DNA of 64,000 nt. Origin: Watersipora subatra (lineage: Eukaryota > Bryozoa > Gymnolaemata > Cheilostomatida > Watersiporidae). The stretch covers positions 27,276,558 to 27,340,557 of the forward strand of contig NC_088714.1 of the NCBI RefSeq assembly GCF_963576615.1, in the 5' to 3' direction. This document shows positions 55,501 to 64,000 of this stretch, in pieces. The position numbers and the translations under genes are program-made. The notes under the pieces were generated by a model. That model was given only the letters and a program-made list of their open reading frames with translations, did not search any database and was not told the DNA's origin. The first letter of the stretch is position 1. Every line of letters begins with the position of its first letter.

Positions 55501-57257
55501 CATTGTATTTGCTGTAGTTTCCTTAAGTTGAGGTTAGATGAGCTAAACCTCTATGGAAACCCTTTCCTCAAATCCACTGAAGTCAAGTCCAGGCTCAGCT
55601 TTCCTAGCTTAGGTGAATTGTCAGCACGAGTCATCAAATATCACAAGTAAGGGTTTTTAGTATTGATAATAGGGTTGTTGAAGAATGTTCGTCAACAGCC
55701 CTTTTACTCACACTTTCCTCGGGTAACCGAGTTTTTATTGTTTGCCACCTTTATGTCACCCGTCGACTAATCTTTGCTTTTACCATATTTGTCCATGCAC
55801 TGGGGCTCTAGTTGATAGATATTAAGAACATAATCCATCGTTATTTCAGAGCTTCGCTTTACGGCTTCAGTACTTCGCGGGGTAATAAATATTCATCAAA
55901 GAATTCGACTATTAAAAATAACAAAAAATACGAAAACCAAAATACATGAATCTCTCTCATACTCTCCCTAGCGAAGTCCATTCATGAGCATTTTTGTGGT
56001 AGCAGTCATCACGACTCGCTGTTTTCTTGTGACAGTTTCTCAAGTGGAAAGGTGCGGAGTGCTTGTGATACACTTGTCACGCCTCTTAACACCTTCGACT
56101 CTCAACATTATCCAAAGAACATACGGAAAAAAGGAAAATGATTACAATTGATAAAAAAGTGACTTTATTAGATGAGTTTATTAATTTCTATTTTATGAAT
56201 TTGCAGTTTCGCGGGTCCTGATTTATTGTAAAAAATCAGGGTTTACTGCATTATAATGTAACTCTTCAGTAATACCTTAAAAATTGCAACAATGGCATCC
56301 TGTACTGTTTTCTAAGCCAGCATCAAACTCCAAGCCACTACACTATCATAATAGTAATTATTCTACATGTTGTATTAGCGGAAACACCTGTAAAGTTGTT
56401 CCATTAAGTTTTGGTATTAAAAGCAGGTTCTCAGTGGCATAGTCATATTTGTACTAGTGGCGTATTGCTATTCAGCTTACAAAAAAGGAGCAGTACTCTA
56501 GAAATTGATGTATTGTTGTACAGCTAGTGAGTTTTATTCTATATTGATAGTTGAAGTGACCTAACATTATTCATATCAGTTTATTACTTACCATGTTGTA
56601 ATTATTAGCAAAACACCAACTCTAGATACATGTATATCGCTTTTGGGTTGAGGCCATTCGCTGTGTTTCCTTGCTTCGAATGGGTTCGGAGTTGCTCCCA
56701 CTCGAATCATAGAAACGGTAAAGTCCATACGCATTCGATGCCATTTTGCTTCGAAAGATTTGTGCGAGGGCATTCACTGTGAGAAATTGAGTCCAATTTA
56801 CTAAGTTTTCTTTTGAGGAATACATCGCAAATCTTGGAAAGATCGACATAGTGCAACTTCAAATCATTAAAAGATGGGTGCAAATTCATCAGCAGCAGGC
56901 AACTCCGAATCTATTCGAAGCATGGAAACAGAGTGATAATGCATGTATTTGCTATAAGCATCTAGTTATAGCAATTTTGAATAGCCTCTCCTGTTTTCTA
57001 GGTTGGCTGTAAAAAAGGAATATATTGGTTTCGACCTTTGGACATATCTGTCAGCCGTCAAATGGTGTCCTTGCGGAAAACCTTGCTTTGTTTCCTTTGC
57101 GTGCTACTTAGCGCCAGTAGACCTACGGACGCTTGTGAACTCTTCCTGTCACTGCCTCGACTCGACAGGTGGCAGCACTGCACCACTGGAAGCCTACCTT
57201 TGCAGCCACCGCTGCCTCAGCCTTTATCGTGAGAACCCGAAGCGAAGGAAGTGGTAG
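43418..57257 (+). CDS. LRR1: LRR1 (PPIL5-type leucine-rich repeat protein 1), whole gene, 8 exons
   Basis: Exons 43418-43594, 44019-44117, 47259-47340, 48839-48972, 50276-50501, 52004-52172, 55518-55646 and 57002-57257 join in phase to 1272 nt, 423 residues (human LRR1 414). The N-terminus MRLTCEVHLSNRLLPTL matches the family's pleckstrin-like start. LRRs run through exons 5-7 (TLDMSNNKLTAVP, LKVLSVSENKLQTLP, LDELNLYGNPF). A BC-box SLGELSARVI gives Elongin-C binding, and the tail has a Cys cluster (CPCGKPC, YLCSHRC). LRR1 is the nuclear substrate receptor of a Cullin2 ubiquitin ligase, known for unloading the CMG replicative helicase at termination. Introns 2, 4 and 6 carry tandem arrays that touch or copy splice sites (see findings). 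Confidence 0.92.
44019..44117 (+). CDS. LRR1: LRR1 exon 2
   Basis: 33 codons between acceptor actaattgtag and donor AGTAAG|GTGGGT. Encodes FCKFVEQGKANIRLKEP, the most conserved N-domain block of LRR1 (human FTKFVDEGKATVRLKEP). Confidence 0.92.
44748..46147. mobile_element. TIR DNA element family A, copy 3 (LRR1 intron 2)
   Basis: Complete: ccgtaaaacctctaattgaa at 44748, preceded by TA, and ttcaattagaggttttacgg ending 46147. 1400 bp, reverse orientation to copies 1, 2 and 4. The plus strand near 45300-45400 keeps an open stretch (EELRSEDIVEGIGQPED). Confidence 0.65.
46726..47258. repeat. LRR1: 28-bp AT-rich tandem array ending at the LRR1 exon 3 acceptor
   Basis: About 17 variant units of tattattactagttatatta plus TATTATGG. 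The last partial unit (ctattactagttatatctca) runs straight into the CAG acceptor at 47256-47258, so branch region and acceptor context are array-derived. Confidence 0.85.
47259..47340 (+). CDS. LRR1: LRR1 exon 3
   Basis: 82 nt, acceptor tatctcacag, donor GCAG|GTTTGT, phase 1. ADVSQLKAFLRALKAVISKG aligns with the family segment after the N-domain. Confidence 0.85.
48022..48310. mobile_element. 289-bp MITE with TAA target duplication (LRR1 intron 3)
   Basis: Ends agtctggttcccatat and atatgggaaccaggct are inverted (one mismatch) and flanked by TAA (48019-48021, 48311-48313). The interior is GC- and CpG-rich compared with the intron. No coding gene. Confidence 0.65.
48839..48972 (+). CDS. LRR1: LRR1 exon 4
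   Basis: Acceptor ttcttttacag, donor TTGCAG|GTGAGC, phase 0. SCLTPATGKALDKLKTKTSI and then FVPTLVHLQ, matching human LTPV...FKTKMVI...YSLEHLQ. Confidence 0.92.
49633..50333 (+). repeat. LRR1: 58-bp tandem array of LRR1 exon 5 3' splice modules
   Basis: Twelve units at about 58-bp spacing (acceptor-like ACAG near 49637, 49695, 49753, 49811, 49869, 49927, 49985, 50042, 50100, 50158, 50216, 50274). Each reads TACTAACCCTATTTGATACAG, that is branch-box, short pyrimidine run and AG, followed by ataaacaactgcagtctgaa and agacttgataatcatatac. The last unit is the true start of exon 5. Unit 1 is preceded by a strong T-rich tract (gctttttttttctattt) that the others lack. Units vary at a few bases (GAATAG, GAAGAG, GATATA). 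Confidence 0.92.
50276..50501 (+). CDS. LRR1: LRR1 exon 5 (first LRRs)
   Basis: Starts INNCSLKRLDNRILTLKNL after ACAG at 50272-50275, in phase 0 with HLQ of exon 4 (human HLQTSYCGLVRVD), then TLDMSNNKLTAVPSALQDL and SLTLTNNLIEVFDEQLC. Donor TTTCTG|GTATGT, phase 1. Only this last array copy continues into the LRRs: entry at copy 1 meets TGA within copy 2. Confidence 0.92.
50670..51265. mobile_element. MITE family E, copy 2 (LRR1 intron 5)
   Basis: Left part (ccttttttatcatttaagat, gcgcgatccgactgtcagtc, ttgattgcggttaaaatg) and right part (cattttagcagtcggatcac, aacaaaccaaatcttaggat) are inverted to each other and resemble copy 1 at 15661-16140. The termini are decayed. Confidence 0.4.
52004..52172 (+). 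CDS. LRR1: LRR1 exon 6
   Basis: Acceptor tatgttacag, donor TTACAG|GTACAT, phase 2. DNISLIRLPSSIVNLASLHT, HFPSQLGNLSSLKVLSVSEN and KLQTLPY: two to three LRRs. The last 20 exon bases and first intron bases are the parent sequence of the 64-bp array at 52885-53590. Confidence 0.92.
52235..52355 (-). repeat. tRNA-related short repeat (LRR1 intron 6)
   Basis: The minus strand reads gtggagtggcgcagacagta...ttgtgaactc, in A-box/B-box-like order. Weak match; probably an old SINE fragment. Confidence 0.25.
52430..52640. repeat. Interspersed repeat family D, copy 2
   Basis: gtttccttgcttcgaatg, gaaacagtaaaatcgga, cattcgcagtgcga in the same order as copy 3 at 56645-56931. Confidence 0.45.
52885..53590 (+). 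repeat. LRR1: 64-bp tandem array of LRR1 exon 6 5' splice junctions
   Basis: Eleven units at exact 64-bp spacing (CAG|GTACAT junctions at 52903, 52967, 53031 ... 53543). Each holds acagacactaccatacag then gtacatatatg. The genuine junction at 52155-52184 differs from this by a single base over 29 bp. The rest of the unit (gtagctgtagaataggtgtg..., tatatggttag) partly matches the start of intron 6. Confidence 0.92.
54490..54650 (+). repeat. tRNA-related repeat, family H type (LRR1 intron 6)
   Basis: gccgtgtggcgtagtagata (A-box-like), tctgagtttaattcctgtgc (B-box-like), then the common tail tttttccattcctaaaac...ctgtaactggac and aaacactcagatttatac, the reverse of the H1/H2 left end. Confidence 0.45.
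55518..55646 (+). CDS. LRR1: LRR1 exon 7 (last LRR and BC-box)
   Basis: Acceptor tttgctgtag, donor CACAA|GTAAGG, phase 2. SFLKLRLDELNLYGNPF completes the LRR domain; SLGELSARVIKYH fits the BC-box consensus (S/T-L-x3-C/S-x3-hydrophobic), as in human TLLESSARTI. Confidence 0.9.
56645..56931. repeat. Interspersed repeat family D, copy 3 (LRR1 intron 7)
   Basis: Longest copy: gtttccttgcttcgaatggg ... cattcactgtgagaaattg ... caaattcatcagcagcaggc ... tcgaagcatggaaacag. Relatives at 14925 and 52430. Confidence 0.45.
57002..57257 (+). CDS. LRR1: LRR1 exon 8 (C-terminal Cys-rich region)
   Basis: Acceptor tgttttctag; TAG at 57255-57257. WCPCGKPCFVSF and LEAYLCSHRCLSLY correspond to human ICVCGRFCLNSF and ISYFCSLGC. 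The paired Cys suggest metal binding, which is inference. Confidence 0.9.
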
Positions 57258-59134
57258 AGGAATTTTGTTTTTATCAGATTTCATCTCTGAACCTTACTTA
57301 TGACATTGTACATAATCTGCATATCATAGTGTGCATATTTTATAGTCATTGTAAAAATCCATATAGCATATATGCAGCTAGTTACGTGTATATATCCTAC
57401 TAATCAGCTACATTACTTTGTTACTCTTGCATTTAGACGAAAATGTTTGTATGAAGTTTGCCAAACTAGCTATGACACACACGCTTTCTAGTATTGCCTT
57501 CCCGTTATCTACGATGTAATTTGAATTTATTTTTCACTTTTATAAACCTTTTTGCTATGACAGCGGTTGAGAATTGACTTAAGAAGATTGGGTGCTATTT
57601 CCATCTTCTAATTTCTTATGTTATGATTAGTTAATTGTTGATGTCGAACACAGCGTATTGAAATCATACACAGTTTTGTATTGTTTGATTCTATTTGTCA
57701 AGTAACTGCATAATTGGGAGTTCTCCTAAGAATGTTGCTTTGATTTAGCAAGTTAAATCCGTGCGTGCAATCATTCTGTAGCCAGTTTCCTCAGGCCAGT
57801 AAACTATATTTATAAAAACCCAATACACATGTTTTTAGAAAAATAGTTTCTTTTTTATTTTTACTAGTAAACTTTTTTCCTTAAAATAAAACATAAATCC
57901 AAAAGTTATGCTTTCAGTTATAAAAAATCAAATATTTCATCTTCATTTTAAAATTTGGAATAGTTTCCCAAATACAAAATTTTATTACATGTAAAATAAA
58001 AGCCGATCTATATTTTGGTAAAGCCTTCGAACACGGTGCAGTTCTCAAAAGAATGTGTTTTTAACACTCATAGAACACTCGATCATTTTATGGGTTCAAA
58101 GTCCTGCTCTGACAAGATTTCTATTTACGTTCAATTCTACGTACTATATTCAACGGGCTTTGATTATGAAAAAAATCCATCGGTACATTATTTCAAAACT
58201 GCTCGGAACTGTGAAACATAAGTTGATCTCACTTGAAAAATTTCCATAACAAACTGAAATCTAGACTAACATGGCACAGCCAGTATAGTTAATGCCGGAA
58301 ACCAAGTATTGCCGTCTGTCATGACGCATTGCCGTTGCGAATTAACCTTTTGAATTTCTATTAAGGAAATCTCCAAGGAGATCCGATTACCAAAGGTAAA
58401 TAGTTCCGATATTCCTTCTGACCTCCACTGATCGTTATCATATTACTTCACATAACAAATCAATTCTAGCATCATTACCTGCTGCAAAATATTTTAATGA
58501 TTTTCATTAGTCGCTTGATGAGCTGCGTGTGGTTTCTCGAGTGGATTTTGCTTTCAAAGCTCACATTTAACTCGGTTATTGATATTCTTTCAAGGAGGTA
58601 CTCAATATTTTAAAGTGGAACGTGATCAGAGAGGCCTGCTACTTTCTATAACTGAGCCTACTTTGAATTGAATCGCTGGAATCATTTGCATTTTCTGTCG
58701 GCAGTACAAGTATCGACATCCCTGTAAGTAATAAATAGACACCAATTATGAAAGTACTTACAAAAAGGATATTTCACATTTGCGTACTCGCTTTCTCTTG
58801 GAGATTTTATTGAACTCCGATTGGTTAGGTCGTTATTAGATTTCCAGCAGTCCTTTGGATACACTATAGTTGCTAACCTCTTAATGCCAATAAAATTTAT
58901 TTTATTTTTATCACAAAATCATATTTTCATGCAGAAGTTTAGTAGCATTTGCAGACTTCTAGCTGATGTCAAAAATGAAAACATCTTCATACTTTCATTT
59001 TATGCGCTAAATGTTTTACATCAATTATAGTTTTCAACTTATGAGATACGAAATAATTACGTGTAACCTCTAACAATTATTTTGAAAATATTATTGCTAG
59101 ATTCTTAAACTATCCACCTGAGAACCGTTTCCTT
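57258..59134. other. LRR1 3' flank / intergenic
   Basis: AT-rich; open stretches under 70 codons show no conserved motif. No terminal-repeat element recognised. Confidence 0.35.
57885..57890 (+). terminator. LRR1: Possible LRR1 polyadenylation signal
   Basis: AATAAA about 630 bp after the stop; a second one at 57995-58000. Which is used cannot be told. Confidence 0.3.
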
Positions 59135-59237
59135 AACAGAAAAAAGTATTTCTGAACAGTGCATGTCAAATTATTGATTTGTATTTTAGATGAAATTATT
59201 GCCAATATAAAAACATATATCTGTGTGTATATACATG

Positions 59238-59271
<34 letters not shown>

Positions 59272-59386
59272 ATATGTATAAAACAGAAAAAGGTATTTTT
59301 GAACAGTGCATGTCAAATTATTGATTTGTATTTTAGATGAAATTATTGCCAATATAAAAACATCTGTGTGTATATACATGTATATA

Positions 59387-59395
<9 letters not shown>
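59135..59395. repeat. Tandem duplication of about 145 bp with TA/TG microsatellite
   Basis: The segment acagaaaaaagtatttctga... atgaaattattgccaatata... at 59137-59250 recurs almost unchanged at 59282-59390, each copy ending in a (TA)n/(TG)n tract. Confidence 0.8.
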
Positions 59396-59417
<22 letters not shown>

Positions 59418-59575
59418 GTGTGTATATATATGTATGGTATATATTGTGTGCATACACAATATATGCAATACGCATGTGTGTATGCATATGAAATGTGTGT
59501 ATGCGCGTGTGTGTATGTATATTTATATATTTGTATTTATATAGTTGTGTATATCTATATATATACTAGTTAGGC
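59396..59575. repeat. TATA/TGTG microsatellite cluster
   Basis: Alternating purine-pyrimidine TA and TG/CA runs; short Ile/Tyr-rich open frames on both strands are artefacts. Confidence 0.8.
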
Positions 59576-59827
59576 TTTGGACAGAAAATTTATTTTTATT
59601 TAACATATACAACATTTATGATTCTCACTTTTAAACTTCATATCATGAGTAAAGTGTTTTGTGCAGTTCTAATAAATTAAGAGAAAAATAAAACTGCTGT
59701 AAAGGTTTTTAAATGTGAAGTAAATAGCAAGTAATCGCTAGATAGTCTGTTTTGCCACAATGATTACCATGAAAAATAATTTGGCACCGATTATTATTAA
59801 CTGAGAAACAATTAAAAATCATGAGTA

Positions 59828-61117
59828 CCGTAAAACCTCTATTTAAACGCCATGACACTCAGTTTTTCAATCCTTCCCTTAGAGTAATGCTTTATCAGAG
59901 GTTGCGTTCAAATAAACGGTGGCGTTGTATTTTCCAAACACCTCGTCAAAGTATTGAGAAGGTAACATTAATGTCTGACATGTCTGAATGTCGACATTAA
60001 CTGAATGTCGCCTATATTTTGCACACTCCTACGGCCAGAGCATCATTAAGCCTTTGAGTAGGTATCTGCTAATTTACCTCCAACTGGTAGATCTCTAAAT
60101 AAATATGCATGGGAAGCAGATGTCTCTATCAGTTGATATTTATTGCTTGCAATTAGCCTTCGTTGATCTTATAGTCTGTATTGCAATTTGTTGGAGCTTT
60201 CAAGTTTTTTATTCAATTCCAGATTTGAAGGCATATTTTTATTTTATAACTATATTTAACGAAGTTGTATAAAAGCTTATTGCACTCTTTGATATATTTG
60301 CTACAGTTTGCAGCTAAAACCGACTTCTCATGTGCATTAGAAGAGGAGTTATGACCGTCAATCTATTGTAAGCCGAGTTCATATTACCACAACGACGCTA
60401 TCAAATAATATGCTATAAATCTACAAATTTATAAGTTGTATAATAATAATCTACCAATTCTACAAATATATATTCAAGAGCAAGTGACATGAACAAAACA
60501 TTTATAATACATTCAAAAACCAAAATTAATATTTTTAAACATAAAATATTAGCATCGTTTGCTCAGCCAGTTGCATTTTGATTGTTGTTTTCGTTTGGAA
60601 CCATTTCATGTTCTGGCTGTTCAATACTTTCTACAGTGTCTTCTAATCTCAACTCCTCTTCTGCACAGCTTAGCTAGTTGATATAATCGTCCAAAAAATG
60701 TTTTAGCAGAGCAAAACTTTTATGCAATGCACTCTAGAATACACCAATACACATTCCCGTAAATAAAGAGAAACTGTAATCGAACTAGCCTCAAATTTTT
60801 AGCCTTAAAATACGTAGTAGCGCAGATTCCTTCGTAAATTTGAAAACTTTTTTACATGCATGAAAGTATCACGTTAAAAATGAACTACTATTAGCCTGAT
60901 ACAGTTATTAATTATTTCTACGGTTTTGCATTCAAAGTTTTAATGAAAAAACTGTAAGGAGCTGGAGTTGGAAACCGGACTTGATTACGAACAGAAACAA
61001 CGAACTAATTAATTGTTATTGAGGTATTTGAGTCATCATTGATATGGTTTTGTGGACATTTTTTTACTGATCACTTGCTATTATGGGTTCATAAAGATCA
61101 AGAATGTCAAACAGTGG
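59828..61117. mobile_element. TIR DNA element family A, copy 4, right end lost
   Basis: Left end ccgtaaaacctctatttaaa after TA at 59826-59827. Colinear with copy 1 through cttgctattatgggttcata and aagaatgtcaaacagtgg, then similarity stops at a TA-rich satellite. Confidence 0.55.
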
Positions 61118-61154
61118 TACAAATACACTTGTATGTAATCTAATAACTATTAAA

Positions 61155-61300
61155 TACAAATATATATGTATATATTTATATATATATATATGTATATATA
61201 TATGCTATATGTATATATATGCTATATGTATATATATGTTATATGTATATATATGTTATATGTATATATATGTTATATGTATATACATGCATATGCTATA
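61155..61300. repeat. TA-rich minisatellite (about 18-bp unit)
   Basis: Repeated tatatgtatatatatgcta / tatatgtatatatatgtta units; begins where family A copy 4 is truncated. Confidence 0.8.
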
Positions 61301-61883
61301 TATATGATATACATTGACTTTTATGTCAACATTTATGATATACATTGACATACATGACATGTATGTGTATGCTGTAATTATATATGTATATATGTATGGC
61401 TTCATTGTTAATTTTTGGAAAAGCTAGATGTAGTCTCTTGAGTGGTTTTCGATTCAATTTAAAATATCAAATTTCCTTAGAGAATAGAAGGTAGTCTAAC
61501 AGTGAGTCATGACAGAATGTCAGTTTATCGAATCTATTCTTGTCTCACTTGAATGGCTTTCCTGCCTATGGAGGGAGGGCCGAGAGTGAGAATAGATTAG
61601 CTTTTCATATCCGTTTGCCTGCCATAGATTAGAATACCGTGTATGACTGCTCGAATTCAATGCTGCTTCGACCATCAAAACACGCAGACTTATTGATTAA
61701 GCAGAGTGAGAGAGAATGAAGCTTTTATACATCTGTTCATTCCGCATTTGGTTTCAGGGACAGTGACATGTAGGTTGGTTCTCTATTGCAAAGGATACCC
61801 TTGTACAATCACCTTTCACTTATCGGATTCGCTACTCTGGTAAGAGTGAAATTTTTGTTTAGGTTGTACAAATATTAGTACTT

Positions 61884-61960
61884 TATGAGAGCAGCCATGA
61901 CCTAGTGGTCTAGGCATCTGACCTGTGAACAACAGGACGGAGTTCAATTCTCAAAAAATG
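61884..61960 (+). repeat. tRNA-derived sequence (SINE head or tRNA pseudogene)
   Basis: TGACCTAGTGGTCTAG (A-box-like) and CGGAGTTCAATTCTC (B-box-like) about 45 bases apart, with cctgtgaacaacaggac between as a plausible anticodon arm. No clean acceptor stem, so not called a functional tRNA. Confidence 0.4.
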
Positions 61961-63300
61961 CCGCTAGTGGTGACAGGAATGACATTCAGCATTAACTTGC
62001 TATCTACAGCTGCGCATGTCTCCAGTCGTCAAGGTTCCCTTACAGCTGGATTCAGACATATCCAGTCAAGATCATAAAGTCATTGTTCATGCATCAATCC
62101 TCGTAAAACACGGACAGCCTCTACTCGAAGTAAACAAAGTTGCTATCATACTCGGTCTTCAAAGAATTCATCACATGTTCACACAGTATTCCGTTCATTC
62201 ATTCCTATCGTTAACATCTCACCAACCATAATTAGAAAACAGATATCTGTGCAAAAATTGATCCTAGAACAAGATCAATGAACTGACAATCTGTTTCTTT
62301 TCCATATTAGACAATTGCATATTCAAAGTAGTTACATGTATTTAAATTTGTTAGGCATTTGCATATGCTAGTTATAGTCATATGCTGGATTATACTGCTG
62401 TGCCAATCCATCGTTTTTTATGTCTTCAAGCTGTTTGCACATGCGCTCGTTCACAAAAAATCCGCCATATTGGTAGAAAACGATCGTTATTCTTTTATTT
62501 AATTAAACTTTTTGGGGTTGTTTTGACACTATAATAAAAAAAATTCAAACAAAAACATCGTTTTAAAAAATTCATTGCAAAATCTTCGTGTTTTTAACGA
62601 TAAAATTGTCTATAAAGATTGCCGACAACGATAAAATGGCGTCACGAATAAACGAAGGATTAAACATTTTACAGTATGCTAGCTAGTTGTTTGCGCCTAT
62701 GCTAAGTTTTCCAATTAACTAAATCATTATGCTGACTAACCAACAGCTTCTAGACATTTCTTGTGATTTGGGTTCTTGTATATGCTTAACACAATGTTTG
62801 GTCTCTGGCTGTAGAGTCAGTAACTGACATTGAACAAAAGTCTGAAATTTACTCCCAAGCCAAGGTTTGGTTAGGGGAAGTAGGGAGACAATGTCTTTTG
62901 AAAATGGTTCTTGATTACACAAAATCTCAAAAGCATAAAAGGTGGAAATTGGAGTTTGTCATAAGTGAACATCATAAAATGAAGCTGATTCATGTAGGTT
63001 GCATGTCCGTGAAACTAAAAAAACTGGTTACCAATTTTATATTGATTAATGTGAGAAACGCGGGCAAAGTGACTGGAAAATTAAAGTTTGTGCAGACGGA
63101 ATTGTTGGCCATGTAAATGATCAGACTCAGCAATAGATTTATGCTGTCAAGAAGTTTTGTTTGTCCGGCAGGTAATTAAGACTGATGCTAGAACTACCCA
63201 AGAGACGTCGCAGCAAATCATTACCCTATCAAAATTTTTTGCGGTAAATCAGTATTGCACATTGAACAAAAAAATGAAATCTTTTTTAAATCTTTAATTT
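61961..63300. other. Intergenic, no supported gene
   Basis: Contains an ATGGCGTCACG context near 62637 (short open stretch MASRINEGLNILQ) and unrecognised open stretches at 62016-62231 and 62719-63116. None shows a known domain or convincing splice borders. Confidence 0.3.
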
Positions 63301-63309
63301 AAAAGGAAA

Positions 63310-63480
63310 GCAGTTTTACCGGGGGAACGATTGTCCTATAAAGGCAATTATCCAGGAGGAGGCAATTTTACTGGAGGCAGTTGTTCTATGAAGGCAATTA
63401 TCCAGGAGGAGGCAATTTTACTGGAGGCAGTTGTTCTAAGAAGGCAATTGTCCAGGGAGGAGCACTTGACCGGAAGGGGG
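63310..63480. repeat. About 55-bp tandem repeat, degenerate
   Basis: Three units of aaggcaattatccaggagga / ggcaattttactggaggcag / ttgttctatg, the last diverged. Confidence 0.75.
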
Positions 63481-63750
63481 TCAATTTTTCCTGGCACAGT
63501 TGTCTAGATGCTGATATTTTCTAGGCTACATTGACATAACTAACGCAAAAGTTCATATGTTAAGTTAGTATTTTATGGGGCAGTGCAGTCGCCTTATTTA
63601 AGTTGTCGAAAGCATTAGAAGATCATTCTCATCACCAACTCCTGTCTAGACCCTTAATAACAATTTTTAATTCTTAATATTAATTTATTACTTAAGGCTT
63701 AGTTATTGCATTGTTCAAAATGAATCATAGGATTTTAAATAATGCCGACA

Positions 63751-64000
63751 GCTGCTATACCATTGCAGCTGCTATACCATTGCAGCTGCTATACCATTGC
63801 AGCTGCTATACCATTGCAGTTGCTATACCATTGCAGTTGCTATACCATTGCAGCTGCTATACCATTGCAGCTGCTATACCATTGCAGCTGCTATACCATT
63901 GCAGCTGCTATACCATTGCAGCTGCTATACCATTGCAGCTGCTATACCATTGCAGCTGCTATACCATTGCAGCTGCTATACCATTGCAGTTGCTATACCA
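63751..64000. repeat. 17-bp minisatellite running off the window
   Basis: About 15 units of ctgctataccattgcag with occasional C to T change (cagttg). Not ended at the window edge. Confidence 0.92.

Noticed and set aside
61884..61960. Functional tRNA gene
   Set aside because: A- and B-box-like parts are present but no convincing acceptor stem pairing; more likely a SINE head or pseudogene.
62637..62690. ATGGCGTCACG... as first exon of a further gene
   Set aside because: The reading frame stops after 16 codons, no good donor follows and no homology is recognised; left unannotated.

Overview
The window is AT-rich animal nuclear DNA. It has long introns with GT/AG borders, metazoan gene families, tRNA-derived short repeats, several nested DNA transposons and many minisatellites. 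The gene content (sigma-class GST, a SOCS-box Rab40, LRR1) points to an invertebrate. The repeat style suggests a marine lophotrochozoan, but that is inference and I cannot name a species.

Layout. (1) 1-12,149, plus strand: the last exon of one sigma-class glutathione S-transferase (1468-1638), then a complete second copy in six exons (3918-12149). The second copy seems to carry a basic N-terminal extension encoded by two small upstream exons. (2) 14,040-25,239, minus strand: a three-exon Rab40 small GTPase with SOCS box and C-terminal CVIS prenylation motif; introns 1 and 2 hold mobile elements and a 21-bp minisatellite. (3) 25.3-43.4 kb: about 18 kb without a host gene that I can support. 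It holds a 19-bp minisatellite, a triple-nested hAT / family B / family C block, a pogo/Tigger-like relic nested in a family B element, a polypurine tract, and a decayed Ty3/gypsy retrotransposon (37259-41642, minus) interrupted by a piggyBac-like MITE. (4) 43,418-57,257, plus strand: an eight-exon LRR1 gene (leucine-rich-repeat substrate receptor of a cullin-2 ligase). (5) 57.3-64 kb: no gene supported; MITEs, TA/TG microsatellites, a tRNA-related repeat and two more minisatellites.

The most unusual feature is in LRR1. Intron 4 carries an about 58-bp tandem array (about 12 copies), and each unit holds a complete 3' splice module (a TACTAAC branch-point-like box, CCCTATTT, ACAG) plus the first codons of exon 5. 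Intron 6 carries a 64-bp array (11 copies) whose unit contains a near-exact copy of the exon 6/intron 6 5' splice junction. Intron 2 has a 28-bp array running up to the exon 3 acceptor, and the Rab40 first intron has a 21-bp array starting about 66 bp from its donor. So splice sites themselves have been caught up in satellite expansion, producing arrays of decoy acceptors and donors inside a conserved gene.

The three host genes have no obvious joint pathway. GST2 and Rab40 are convergent; Rab40 and LRR1 are divergent. Rab40 (Cul5 type) and LRR1 (Cul2 type) are both cullin substrate adaptors, but that may be coincidence. Repeat families named here (A-F, H, T) are labels based only on comparisons inside this window.
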